Assembly (NCBI GenBank): GCA_019358875.1
Contig: JAHHIF010000016.1
Location: forward strand, 62,001 to 126,000
DNA length: 64,000 nucleotides
Direction: 5' to 3'
Origin: Symplocastrum torsivum CPER-KK1
GTDB taxonomy: Bacteria > Cyanobacteriota > Cyanobacteriia > Cyanobacteriales > Coleofasciculaceae
Both the position numbers and the translations under genes were made by a program. Of the stretch, positions 16,299 through 23,943 are shown piece by piece. The stretch's first letter is position 1. Each line of letters begins with the position of its first letter. Under the pieces are notes generated by a model that saw nothing but the letters and a program-made list of their open reading frames with translations, was not told the DNA's origin and did not search any database.

Positions 16299-19133
16299 AT
16301 GGCGACCCTACCCCATTCATTTTTAAAGGAACACCCAATTACGGTCTTACTCATTGATGATCAGCCTCTAATTGGGGAGGCGGTGCGCCGGATGTTAGCC
16401 ACTGAAGAGGATATTATTTTCCACTACTGTAGTGATCCAATTCAAGCTGTTCAACAGGCAACAGAGATTGCACCAACAGTAATCCTACAAGATTTAGTCA
16501 TGCCTGAAATTGATGGATTACTATTACTGCGTTTCTTTCGAGCGAATGCAGCAACCCGCGAGATTCCAATGATTGTCCTATCAGCCAAGGAAGAGGCAAA
16601 TTTAAAAGCCGAAGCCTTTGCTGCGGGGGCTAATGATTACTTAGTGAAATTGCCTGAGCAAGTTGAACTTGTTGCCCGTATTCGCTACCATTCCAAAGCT
16701 TATATTAACCAGTTGCAAAGAGATGAAGCCTCTAATGTTATCCAAGAAAGTGAACAACGTCTCCGCACCGTACTAGAGAATATGCCAGTGATGATGGCAG
16801 CGTTTGACACAAACGGCAACATCATCGTCTGGAATCGTGAATGTGAAAGAGTTACAGGATATACCAAAGAGGAAATTACTGCACTTCCCCAAGCTAGAGA
16901 ATTGTTTTATGGAGGGGTGGGGGAGAAAGGACGAAGGGGATATCGTTTAGAGAGTCGTGATCCAACAGGAGAAAGTAGTGCCGCAATTGTAGAAGTAGAA
17001 TCTCAAGAAAATAACTACCGCGATCGCGAATGGGAAATCCCTTGTAAAGACGGTAGCCTCAAAACAGTAGTCTGGTCAAATATTAGCGATCACTTTCCAA
17101 TTCCAGGTTGGGCAGGATGGGGTATGGGGGTAGACATTACCGAACGTAAGCAAGCCGAACTTACTGTAGAACGAGAACGCGAACAACTGCGACAAGTGAT
17201 TAAAAATGCACCGATAGCCATAGCGATGTTTGATACGCACATGTGCTATCTCGCCTACAGTCACAAGTGGCTAACTGATTTAGGAGTAGAAAATCAATCC
17301 GTCTTAGGGCAGTGTCATTATGATATTTTCCCAGACCTAAAAGAAGAGTGGAAAGTTGCCCATCGCCAAGGTTTACAAGGACAATTTGTATCTCGTTCTG
17401 AAGATAAATGGGAACGAAAAGATGGCTCAGTTTTCTACTCTCGTTGGGCTGTTCAACCTTGGTATACCTCGGATAATCAAATTGGTGGCATTATTATCGT
17501 TGATGACCGCATAGATGACTTGGTAAAAGCAAGAGAAGCTGCCCTAGAAGCAGCGCAGATCAAGTCGCAATTTTTGGCAAATATGAGCCATGAAATTCGT
17601 ACTCCCATGAATGGGGTACTAGGGATGGCTGGCTTACTCCTGCAAACAGACCTCAGCACCCAACAACTCGAATACGCCCAAACCATCCGCACAAGTGCTA
17701 AGCATTTGCTCAGTATCATTAATGACATTCTCGACTTCTCGAAACTTGAAGCCGGAGAAATGCACTTAGAAATACTAGAGTTTGACCTTTATAAATGTAT
17801 TGAAGAAGTCGTGGATTTACTCACGCCTCAAGCCGATGCTAAAGAGATAGAACTAATTATAGAGTTTGATGATCAATTACCAAAAAAACTACAAGGTGAC
17901 TCAGGGCGATTGCGCCAAATATTGTTAAATCTTCTGAGTAATGCTATTAAGTTTACCCTTACAGGAAACGTTAAGATAAAAACTACATTACAAGCAGAAA
18001 CCGATAAAACATCTATTATTCATTTCGCTATTATTGATACTGGTATTGGCATTCCTGAGGAGGGAATGCAAAAACTCTTTCAATCTTTTTCCCAAGTCGA
18101 TGCTTCAACTAGCCGGGAGTATGGAGGTACTGGTTTAGGATTAGCCATTTGTCAACAGCTTGTGTCACTCATGGAAGGGCAGATTGGAGCTGAAAGTGTG
18201 GTTGACAAAGGTTCAACCTTTTGGTTCCAAATCGAGTTTGATAAACAGGTAGCTGCTACGCCTATATCCGAATTCCAGAGAGCCAAAATTTTAGAGTGTA
18301 AGCCCCAGGAATTAGCCGTCGTTAACCATAAATCTACTGGCAAAGAGAATCTAAAAATTTTGGTGGCAGAAGACAATTCAATTAATCAAGCGGTAATTTT
18401 GAACCAATTGCAAATGCTAGGTTATGAGGCTGATTGTGTAACTAATGGTGTGGAAGCCTTAGAGTTGCTCAAGAAGCAAGATTATGATCTGGTGCTAATG
18501 GACTGCCAAATGCCTGTTATGGACGGCTACACAACAACCCAAGAACTACGTCACCAAGAAGGAAATAAACGACATACAGTTGTGATTGCCCTAACAGCTA
18601 ATGCAATGTTGGCTGATCGTGATAAATGTTTGGAGGTAGGCATGGATGACTATCTCAGTAAGCCGCTTGAACAGGAAGATTTAGCTAAGGTAATTCAGCG
18701 TTGGCTACCGTCGCCAGTGGAAGGCGGAACTAGTAATGAGGAACAGGCGACTCATCCGAGTGAACTCTTAGATGCAAGCCAAGATGTAATTGACCGACAA
18801 GATTCTTCTCCTCCCATTGATTTAGCGCGTTTAGAGAGAATATCTCGCGGCAAAGTTGCCATCCAACAGCGACTTCTACAGATTTTTCTAGAGACAACAC
18901 CTAAAGATTTAGAGGCACTAGAACGTGCAATTTTAGAGATCGATTCTCCTCTCGTTGAACATTACGCTCATCGTCTCAAAGGTTCCGCTGCTAATATCGG
19001 TGTTCCGGCAATGTCTGCGATCGCAAAAGAACTAGAGGGAATGGCACGACAACAGTCATTGGATGGGGCAAAAGAGATGGTAGCGTCCTTGTGGCAGGTT
19101 ATGGAACGAGTACAAGCGTTTGTTAAAAATTAG
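16299..19133 (+). CDS. Hybrid sensor kinase with WspR-like N-terminal receiver
   Basis: A 944-residue protein closing the chemosensory operon, 98 bases after cheB. Domains in order are a receiver (about residues 15-135; D65 in I-L-Q-D-L-V-M-P, K117), PAS (about 150-285), PAS (about 290-410), HisKA with M-S-H-E-I-R-T-P-M-N near 430, HATPase to about 670, a second receiver (about 690-805), and a C-terminal HPt with H-R-L-K-G-S-A near 888. The first receiver closely resembles the WspR receiver as I remember it (D-D-Q-x-x-I-G-E-A-V-R-R, C-S-D-P, I-L-Q-D-L-V-M-P, A-A-G-A-N-D-Y-L-V-K-L-P). It takes the WspR place in the operon, but no GGDEF domain is present. The output is inferred to be a phosphorelay to an unlinked receiver. 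Confidence 0.93.
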   Translation: MATLPHSFLKEHPITVLLIDDQPLIGEAVRRMLATEEDIIFHYCSDPIQAVQQATEIAPTVILQDLVMPEIDGLLLLRFFRANAATREIPMIVLSAKEEANLKAEAFAAGANDYLVKLPEQVELVARIRYHSKAYINQLQRDEASNVIQESEQRLRTVLENMPVMMAAFDTNGNIIVWNRECERVTGYTKEEITALPQARELFYGGVGEKGRRGYRLESRDPTGESSAAIVEVESQENNYRDREWEIPCKDGSLKTVVWSNISDHFPIPGWAGWGMGVDITERKQAELTVEREREQLRQVIKNAPIAIAMFDTHMCYLAYSHKWLTDLGVENQSVLGQCHYDIFPDLKEEWKVAHRQGLQGQFVSRSEDKWERKDGSVFYSRWAVQPWYTSDNQIGGIIIVDDRIDDLVKAREAALEAAQIKSQFLANMSHEIRTPMNGVLGMAGLLLQTDLSTQQLEYAQTIRTSAKHLLSIINDILDFSKLEAGEMHLEILEFDLYKCIEEVVDLLTPQADAKEIELIIEFDDQLPKKLQGDSGRLRQILLNLLSNAIKFTLTGNVKIKTTLQAETDKTSIIHFAIIDTGIGIPEEGMQKLFQSFSQVDASTSREYGGTGLGLAICQQLVSLMEGQIGAESVVDKGSTFWFQIEFDKQVAATPISEFQRAKILECKPQELAVVNHKSTGKENLKILVAEDNSINQAVILNQLQMLGYEADCVTNGVEALELLKKQDYDLVLMDCQMPVMDGYTTTQELRHQEGNKRHTVVIALTANAMLADRDKCLEVGMDDYLSKPLEQEDLAKVIQRWLPSPVEGGTSNEEQATHPSELLDASQDVIDRQDSSPPIDLARLERISRGKVAIQQRLLQIFLETTPKDLEALERAILEIDSPLVEHYAHRLKGSAANIGVPAMSAIAKELEGMARQQSLDGAKEMVASLWQVMERVQAFVKN

Positions 19134-19154
19134 CTACTCTTGCATTTAATTGAA

Positions 19155-19245
19155 CAGGACTGACGCACTTCAATACCCTGTAGGGCTTGGCATTGCCAAG
19201 CCTACGGCAAAATCAGGCTTTCACTGATTAACTGCGTAACTCCTG
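19155..19245. mobile_element. MITE-like element with 13-bp terminal inverted repeats
   Basis: The left end CAGGACTGACGCA (19155-19167) and the right end TGCGTAACTCCTG (19233-19245) are inverted repeats matching at 11 of 13 positions. They enclose a hairpin GGCTTGGC-ATT-GCCAAGCC (19184-19202). A second copy of the right 34 bases lies at 19318-19351. The left-end motif also occurs near 28808. The internal hairpin could end transcription of the preceding kinase gene. The rest of the 19134-19512 spacer shows nothing else. Confidence 0.55.
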
Positions 19246-19317
19246 GTCATTTATGCATAAGATGAGTAAGTAGTAAAGAAATGTAAAATAAAATGCCGGA
19301 TAAAGTCGTTAAGAGAG

Positions 19318-19351
19318 AATCAGGCTTTTACGATTAACTGCGTAACTCCTG
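19318..19351. repeat. Partial second copy of the MITE right end
   Basis: The segment repeats 19211-19245 with one missing base and one substitution, ending in the same TGCGTAACTCCTG. Confidence 0.7.
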
Positions 19352-19512
19352 TTATTTTTCTCATGTGACGATAGCGTTTGTGTAGCATGTCCTCACTCAA
19401 GCTTTGGGTAGTGCGTAGGGGGAACAAAGTTCCTTCTTTCTTGGGAATGACCTGTAAATCTTCAAAAAACGGCAAAATTGACAAGCAGGCAAGCCCTTGG
19501 ATGGAATAAGGC

Positions 19513-20649
19513 ATGAAAATTGATCACATTCACTTCTATGTAGAAGATGCCAGCGCCTCCCGCGACTGGTTTATGCAGCACATGGGCTTTCAAGCCTTGG
19601 CATCTAGTGTAAGCCGCCATACTCTCACAACAGCAGTAAAAAGTAATGTAGTTTACATCGTTCTATCTTCCCCTCTTACCTCAGAAAGTCCCGTTGCCCA
19701 GTTTTTACGTCTCCATCCTCCCGGTGTTGCTGATATTGCCTTTGCTGTTTCAGATTTGGAAGGTTTGATGGAGAAGGCTGTTGCTAACGGGGCAAAAGTC
19801 TTAGAACCTGTTCAACAGCAGTTGCTTGCTCAAGGCGGCTGGAAATGGGCGAAAATTGCGGCTTGGGGTTCCTTGAGTCATACGCTAACTGAGCGTATTG
19901 GCAATACTCCTTTGTTACCAGCATTTCTCGCCTCAGAATTTACCACTAAATCTTTCCCCTCTACTGAGCCAAAGGCAACTCCAGAAAGATTACCCTCACA
20001 GTTGATCAGGAACTCTGAACTATTTGCTGGTATCGATCACGTTGTGTTAAATGTTGGTGCTGGTGACCTAGAACTTGCTCTTGATTGGTATGAAAATGTT
20101 TTGGGATTCCGACGGCAGCAGCGGTTTACAATTCAAACGGATAATTCAGGACTTCGCTCTCAGGTGATGGTTCACCCCAAAAGTGGTTTGCAACTTCCTA
20201 TCAATGAACCAGCATCAGCGAATTCTCAAATTCAGGAGTTTCTGGATGTCAACCAGGGGCCAGGTATCCAACACATTGCTTTAGAAACCCCTCAGATTGT
20301 ACAAGCGATCGCACAACTCCGTAATCTAGGCTTATCTTTTCTCTCTATTCCTCCTACCTACTACACCCAGCTACGGCTGAACTATCCTGGACTTCCCTTA
20401 TCGGCAGCAGAATTCGAGGAAATTGCTGCCCAAGAAATTCTGGTAGATTGGCAGGATAAATCAAGACGTGCCTTGCTACTTCAGACCTTCACTCAACCGA
20501 TTTTTGAGCAGCCTACCTTTTTCTTTGAACTGATAGAACGCCGCCAGGAAGCCGAAGGATTTGGAGAAGGGAATTTTCGGGCTTTGTTTGAAGCGATTGA
20601 ACGAGAGCAGATGAAGCGAGGTAGCTTCCCCTTGGGTGAAGCCAAATAA
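19513..20649 (+). CDS. hpd: 4-hydroxyphenylpyruvate dioxygenase
   Basis: It converts 4-hydroxyphenylpyruvate to homogentisate with Fe(II) and O2. In cyanobacteria the product feeds tocopherol synthesis. The 378-residue protein has two VOC domains. The N-terminal one begins I-D-H-I-H-F-Y-V-E-D. The C-terminal one carries the iron ligands H176 (I-D-H-V-V-L), H254 (I-Q-H-I-A-L) and E339 (F-F-F-E-L-I-E-R), in the expected His-His-Glu pattern. It stands alone between a repeat-rich spacer and a convergent CPP1-like gene. The ATG at 19513 is the first in frame and gives a standard N-terminus. Confidence 0.93.
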   Translation: MKIDHIHFYVEDASASRDWFMQHMGFQALASSVSRHTLTTAVKSNVVYIVLSSPLTSESPVAQFLRLHPPGVADIAFAVSDLEGLMEKAVANGAKVLEPVQQQLLAQGGWKWAKIAAWGSLSHTLTERIGNTPLLPAFLASEFTTKSFPSTEPKATPERLPSQLIRNSELFAGIDHVVLNVGAGDLELALDWYENVLGFRRQQRFTIQTDNSGLRSQVMVHPKSGLQLPINEPASANSQIQEFLDVNQGPGIQHIALETPQIVQAIAQLRNLGLSFLSIPPTYYTQLRLNYPGLPLSAAEFEEIAAQEILVDWQDKSRRALLLQTFTQPIFEQPTFFFELIERRQEAEGFGEGNFRALFEAIEREQMKRGSFPLGEAK

Positions 20650-20792
20650 AAATTAATATTTATTGCTCAATGTTAAAAGTGCTTACGGACTTTGATGAGA
20701 CGAGCCGGATTACCTCCAAGTCATAGCAACGTTTTGTCAGTCGTCAGTTGCAACAGCCGACAAACAATAGGCAACACTTGCCAGTGTTCAGT

Positions 20793-20901
20793 CTAGGAAC
20801 ACACTTAACGGGTGAAGACGTATTTCAGCTTTTGCTCATTCATCATCTATCTCGATTGATGAAGCTAGGAACACACTTAACGGGTGAAGACGTATTTCAG
20901 C
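20793..20901. repeat. Pair of 37-bp direct repeats with a 35-bp spacer
   Basis: Exact 37-base copies at 20793-20829 and 20865-20901 begin CTAGGAACACACTTAACGGG and end GTATTTCAGC. The period is 72 bases. The second copy includes the stop codon of the CPP1-like gene. The geometry equals a one-spacer CRISPR unit, but there is no cas gene, no third repeat and no familiar repeat terminus. A local tandem duplication is the simpler reading. Confidence 0.8.
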
Positions 20902-21523
20902 GGAGGAAGCTACTAATCAGCCAGAGAACGAAAAATGATACCAACGTAGCAAATTTCTCTGTTGCCAAACCGAAGCTAGCAATTTGTGACTCAATTAGAC
21001 CACCCAGCAACGTTCCCAACCCGACCCCTATAAGCAAACCTGCCAGTGTCAACAACACTGCACGACCAAATTGCTGTTCCTTGCGATTGAGAAAGTAAAT
21101 ATTACAGCCGAAGCCCAACGCTAGAGCTAACGGTAGGATTGATTCATCCGGAGCCGGATAAAAAATAGTTAAAGCACCCAACACCGAAAACGCAATAGCG
21201 GGTCCGAGCAGTTCTCCCGGAGACGGGGTATCTAGCAGTCTTTGCAGCCATGCAGGAGAGCGATTGGCTGGCGCTTGGGGAAAAGTCGGTGGTGCTGGAG
21301 ACAGCTTTTCCGGAAAGCGAATACGTTCAGGAACCTTGATTTTCCCTTCTTGGCGCATTCTGAGACGATCCATGATGATTGCATCATAGGCAGCCTCGAC
21401 AGACTCTACAAGCTTTTGATCACCACGATGCTGCTGTATCAAGCGCCCTTTAGCATCCTGAATTTCATCAAAAGAAGCGTCTTCCGTAACCCCAAGCTTT
21501 TCGTAGGGATTTTGATCACTCAT
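20897..21523 (-). CDS. CPP1-like family protein (J-like domain membrane protein)
   Basis: A 208-residue protein of the CPP1 (chaperone-like protein of POR1) family. In plants this protein stabilises protochlorophyllide oxidoreductase; the cyanobacterial role is less clear. The N-terminus resembles a J domain: N-P-Y-E-K-L-G-V-T-E-D-A-S-F-D-E-I near residues 5-21. The HPD tripeptide of true DnaJ proteins is replaced by H-R-G-D. A proline-rich linker (about 75-92) precedes three or four transmembrane helices (about 105-207). The stop codon lies within the second 37-bp repeat. It converges on hpd. Confidence 0.85.
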   Translation of the reverse strand: MSDQNPYEKLGVTEDASFDEIQDAKGRLIQQHRGDQKLVESVEAAYDAIIMDRLRMRQEGKIKVPERIRFPEKLSPAPPTFPQAPANRSPAWLQRLLDTPSPGELLGPAIAFSVLGALTIFYPAPDESILPLALALGFGCNIYFLNRKEQQFGRAVLLTLAGLLIGVGLGTLLGGLIESQIASFGLATEKFATLVSFFVLWLISSFLR

Positions 21524-21927
21524 TCAAAACCTCCGAGACATCCCTTCTTTTCACTCGTATAACAGCAACTCTACACTGGATTAATATATAAGGCACCGAT
21601 AACGCTCAATAATTCTTTTCCTACCAACAGGGTAACAGTTAGACCTTATCGAGTGTCATGCCCCCCCCTGCAAGCTAGTTTAGCCTGATCCCCAAATACA
21701 AGCGCACTCTATCCCGACACACACATTCAATCAGTGAAAAACAATTCATCAACTGCCTTCATTGCTCATGCTCTTGCTAAGTTTCTTTACTATGCAACTT
21801 CGGTATGATGTCAAAAGCTATTGGCATCCCTTAATTCTACGACGATAATTGTCTAAAATGCTCATTACACCATTGGTGTAAAAAGTCCTGCGTGTTGATC
21901 CCTGAACCCTGTTCTCCGTGGAAAGTT
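21524..21927. promoter_or_regulatory. Divergent spacer with a 17-bp perfect dyad
   Basis: Between the CPP1-like gene and the response regulator the only clear structure is TTACACC-ATT-GGTGTAA at 21865-21881, about 50 bases before the regulator start. It could be an operator, perhaps for autoregulation, or a leader hairpin. A C8 tract lies near 21661. No gene is seen. Confidence 0.45.
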
Positions 21928-22653
21928 ATGACCATGTCCTCCGCCAAGATTCTTGTCGTGGATGACGACCCGGCAATCCGAAATTTAATTCTTCGCTTTT
22001 TAAGCCAGAAGAACTACCAAATGCAGTCTGCTCATGATGGGAAGACGGCTCTTGCACTGTTTGGGCAATTCAATCCCGATCTAGTAATTCTAGATGTGAA
22101 TTTGCCTGATGCTCTTGGCTATACCCTATGTCAAGAGATGCAAAGTCGTACCGATGTCTTTGTTCTGTTTCTTACCAGTAGGGCAGATGCTGCTGACAAA
22201 GACAAAGGCTTTAAACTCGGTGGTGATGACTACCTTACGAAGCCTTTCGATTTACAAGAACTGGAAAACCGAGTCGGGGCAATTTTAAAACGCAAGCGGG
22301 AAGTTACGGCGACTGAACAACAACGTCTCGTCTTCAACCAGTTAGTTATCGATCCCGGACGCCGAGAGGTGACTCTCAACGACGAAATTGTCCCTTTAAC
22401 CGCTCTAGAATTTGACCTACTGCATTTTCTAGCTTGTCATCCCGGTCGGGTACTGCGTCGCTCTGAGCTAATCCAGGAAGTCTGGGAGTATGACTATGTC
22501 GGAGACCAACGAGTCGTTGACGTGCATATCGGTCAAATTCGCAAAAAAATTGAACTTGACTCTAGTCAGCCGTCACTTATTCAAACTGTTCGGGGTGTTG
22601 GTTACAAGTTTGAGGCTCCTTCCGGTCAAAAGAATGGAAAGCCAGAGTCTTAA
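21928..22653 (+). CDS. OmpR/PhoB-type response regulator
   Basis: A DNA-binding response regulator of about 241 residues. The receiver (about 6-120) has D56 in V-I-L-D-V-N-L-P and T-S-R with K-P-F. A winged-helix domain (about 140-233) ends with R-V-V-D-V-H-I-G-Q-I-R-K-K-I and T-V-R-G-V-G-Y-K-F. I prefer ATG 21928, or ATG 21934 six bases on. The longer GTG 21892 frame would add residues unlike the family and overlap the upstream leader. No kinase is adjacent, so its partner is unknown. Confidence 0.88.
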   Translation: MTMSSAKILVVDDDPAIRNLILRFLSQKNYQMQSAHDGKTALALFGQFNPDLVILDVNLPDALGYTLCQEMQSRTDVFVLFLTSRADAADKDKGFKLGGDDYLTKPFDLQELENRVGAILKRKREVTATEQQRLVFNQLVIDPGRREVTLNDEIVPLTALEFDLLHFLACHPGRVLRRSELIQEVWEYDYVGDQRVVDVHIGQIRKKIELDSSQPSLIQTVRGVGYKFEAPSGQKNGKPES

Positions 22654-22705
22654 AACGACTTGAAGCAACGGTTAGCTTGGTTTCGATAAGGGACTTACTG
22701 CCAAC

Positions 22706-22850
22706 CACAAGGTGTTTGGTCAGTTTTCAAATTCTTCCAGTGTGTCACAACAGCAAATTGAACAGGGTGCCCCTATTGATATGTTCCTCAATACATTTGA
22801 AAAGTAGATAGAGGCGGTTGAAAATCAACACTTGCTGGTGACCTAATCTG
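22706..22850 (+). pseudogene. modA: Decayed fragment of a molybdate-binding protein gene
   Basis: One plus-strand frame reads V-F-G-Q-F-S-N-S-S-S-V-S-Q-Q-Q-I-E-Q-G-A-P-I-D-M-F, then after a TAG at 22805 I-E-A-V-E-N-Q-H-L-L-V. This aligns with the N-terminal part of ModA, which has S-G-S-L-x-Q-Q-I-E-Q-G-A-P-x-D-V-F and later a M-D-x-L-E-x-x-G-L-L segment. In-frame stops and missing flanks show it is a remnant. No other mod gene is in the window. Confidence 0.6.
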
Positions 22851-22911
22851 GAAAATAGCTAAAGCCACCCTGGAGAAAGAAAACCTTGTCTCCAAACTAG
22901 AAAACGTTTAA

Positions 22912-22929
22912 AGCCCGCCTGAGCGGGCT
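22912..22929 (-). terminator. Intrinsic terminator after tatA
   Basis: AGCCCGC (22912-22918) pairs with GCGGGCT (22923-22929) across a four-base loop. Read in the tatA direction the stem is followed by a T-rich stretch, and A6/T6 lies on the other side. It may work in both directions. Confidence 0.7.
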
Positions 22930-22967
22930 AAAAAAGCAATCATAGCAGATTTGAATTTTCGTTGAGA

Positions 22968-23240
22968 TCAAGTAGCTGCGTGATTATTCGATTCAGCAGC
23001 GGCAGTTTCTTGAGTGACAGTTTTCTTAGATTCAGGTAGTGCTGGTGTCTTTACCGCTTGCTCTATCTGCTGAGCCTCATGCTTGAACTCAGCTTCAAAC
23101 TCTTTGGAGGCATCTTGAAAGCCTCGAATAGCTTTGCCCATACTCCGACCAATTTCTGGCAACTTTTTGGGACCAAATACCAATAAGGCAATAACCATAA
23201 TTAGTGCCATCTCCGGCAAACCAATACCAAAAACATTCAT
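22968..23240 (-). CDS. tatA: Sec-independent protein translocase TatA
   Basis: TatA forms the pore of the twin-arginine pathway, which exports folded proteins across the thylakoid and plasma membranes. The 90-residue protein has the usual layout. A short N-terminal helix, G-L-P-E-M-A-L-I-M-V-I-A-L-L-V-F-G-P, spans about residues 7-24. The K-K-L-P-E-I-G-R-S-M-G-K amphipathic helix follows, then a charged, variable tail. It lies downstream of psbH on the same strand, but a strong terminator separates them. Its own terminator lies at 22912. Confidence 0.93.
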   Translation of the reverse strand: MNVFGIGLPEMALIMVIALLVFGPKKLPEIGRSMGKAIRGFQDASKEFEAEFKHEAQQIEQAVKTPALPESKKTVTQETAAAESNNHAAT

Positions 23241-23299
23241 GTGATGACCTCCTGTGCTGTCTCAAGGGAAGAGTCTTAGTCTTCCGTATTATGACCTAC

Positions 23300-23320
23300 A
23301 AAAAACCCGGACAAGCCGGG
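23300..23320 (-). terminator. Intrinsic terminator after psbH
   Basis: On the minus strand CCCGG and CCGGG (23316-23320 and 23306-23310) form a stem with a five-base loop, followed by six T residues (A run at 23300-23305 on the plus strand). This is a classic rho-independent signal. Confidence 0.8.
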
Positions 23321-23362
23321 ATGTTAAATCTTGATTGTGATTGAAGGCGTGAAGCTAGTAGA

Positions 23363-23566
23363 CTACTGACCTAAGCTTCTCCAGTCAACATTGATGCCCT
23401 CAAGCAGCAGAGAGGAATTGTAGAGCTGCAAAATAATCAACAAAAAGACGAAGAATAACAGCATGAAGACTGCCATCAATGGCGTAGTCCCCCAACCTGG
23501 AGCCACCTTACCATACTCCGAGTTTAGAGGTTTGAGGATTTCTCCTAGCCGCGTCCGTTGTGCCAT
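23363..23566 (-). CDS. psbH: Photosystem II reaction centre protein H
   Basis: A 67-residue single-span thylakoid protein of the PSII core beside CP47, involved in quinone exchange and bicarbonate binding. The N-terminus [20 protein letters not shown] is typical of the cyanobacterial form. It is followed by [11 protein letters not shown], one membrane helix (about residues 28-48), and the C-terminus [10 protein letters not shown]. It is divergent from psbN, as in other cyanobacteria, with 84 bases between the two start codons. Confidence 0.98.
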   Translation of the reverse strand: MAQRTRLGEILKPLNSEYGKVAPGWGTTPLMAVFMLLFFVFLLIILQLYNSSLLLEGINVDWRSLGQ

Positions 23567-23650
23567 GGGTCACCTATGATTAATCTCAATAGATTTTTTG
23601 TAACGTTCCGTAATATTATAGAGGAATAGGACTCATAATTTATCTAAATC

Positions 23651-23782
23651 ATGGAACCCGCAACAGTTCTTAGTATATCTATCGCTGCTTTTGTTATCGC
23701 TATCACTGGCTTCTCAATTTACACGGCTTTTGGGCCACCTTCTGCCCAATTGGATGATCCTTTTGAAGATCACGAAGACTAA
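23651..23782 (+). CDS. psbN: Protein PsbN
   Basis: A 43-residue single-span thylakoid protein needed for assembly or repair of PSII rather than being a core subunit. It begins M-E-P-A-T-V-L-S-I-S-I-A-A-F-V-I-A, with F-S-I-Y-T-A-F-G-P-P-S next, and ends with the acidic D-D-P-F-E-D-H-E-D. This is the standard length and sequence pattern. The ATG at 23651 is the only sensible start. It is transcribed away from psbH, and the 84-base gap must hold both promoters. Confidence 0.97.
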   Translation: MEPATVLSISIAAFVIAITGFSIYTAFGPPSAQLDDPFEDHED

Positions 23783-23943
23783 GCTTTTTCTAGTGCCTTA
23801 TTTAGGTTATCTGAAAAATGAGTTCAGCTAAAAGTTGCTGGGCACGAGCATGGTTCAGCCATCTCCAAAAGCACTTTATGGCGATGCTATCTGGTTCGCT
23901 AGAACCCTGTTAGCATCGTCTATTTAGCTTCGCTTGATGTTCC

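Noticed and set aside
16299..19133. GGDEF or EAL output domain in the last chemosensory gene
   Set aside because: No GGDEF/GGEEF or EAL motif is present. The C-terminus is REC plus HPt with H-R-L-K-G-S-A.
20793..20901. CRISPR array
   Set aside because: Only two repeats, no cas genes, no GTTTC/GAAAC-type repeat ends, and one repeat contains a gene's stop codon. It is reported as a direct-repeat pair instead.
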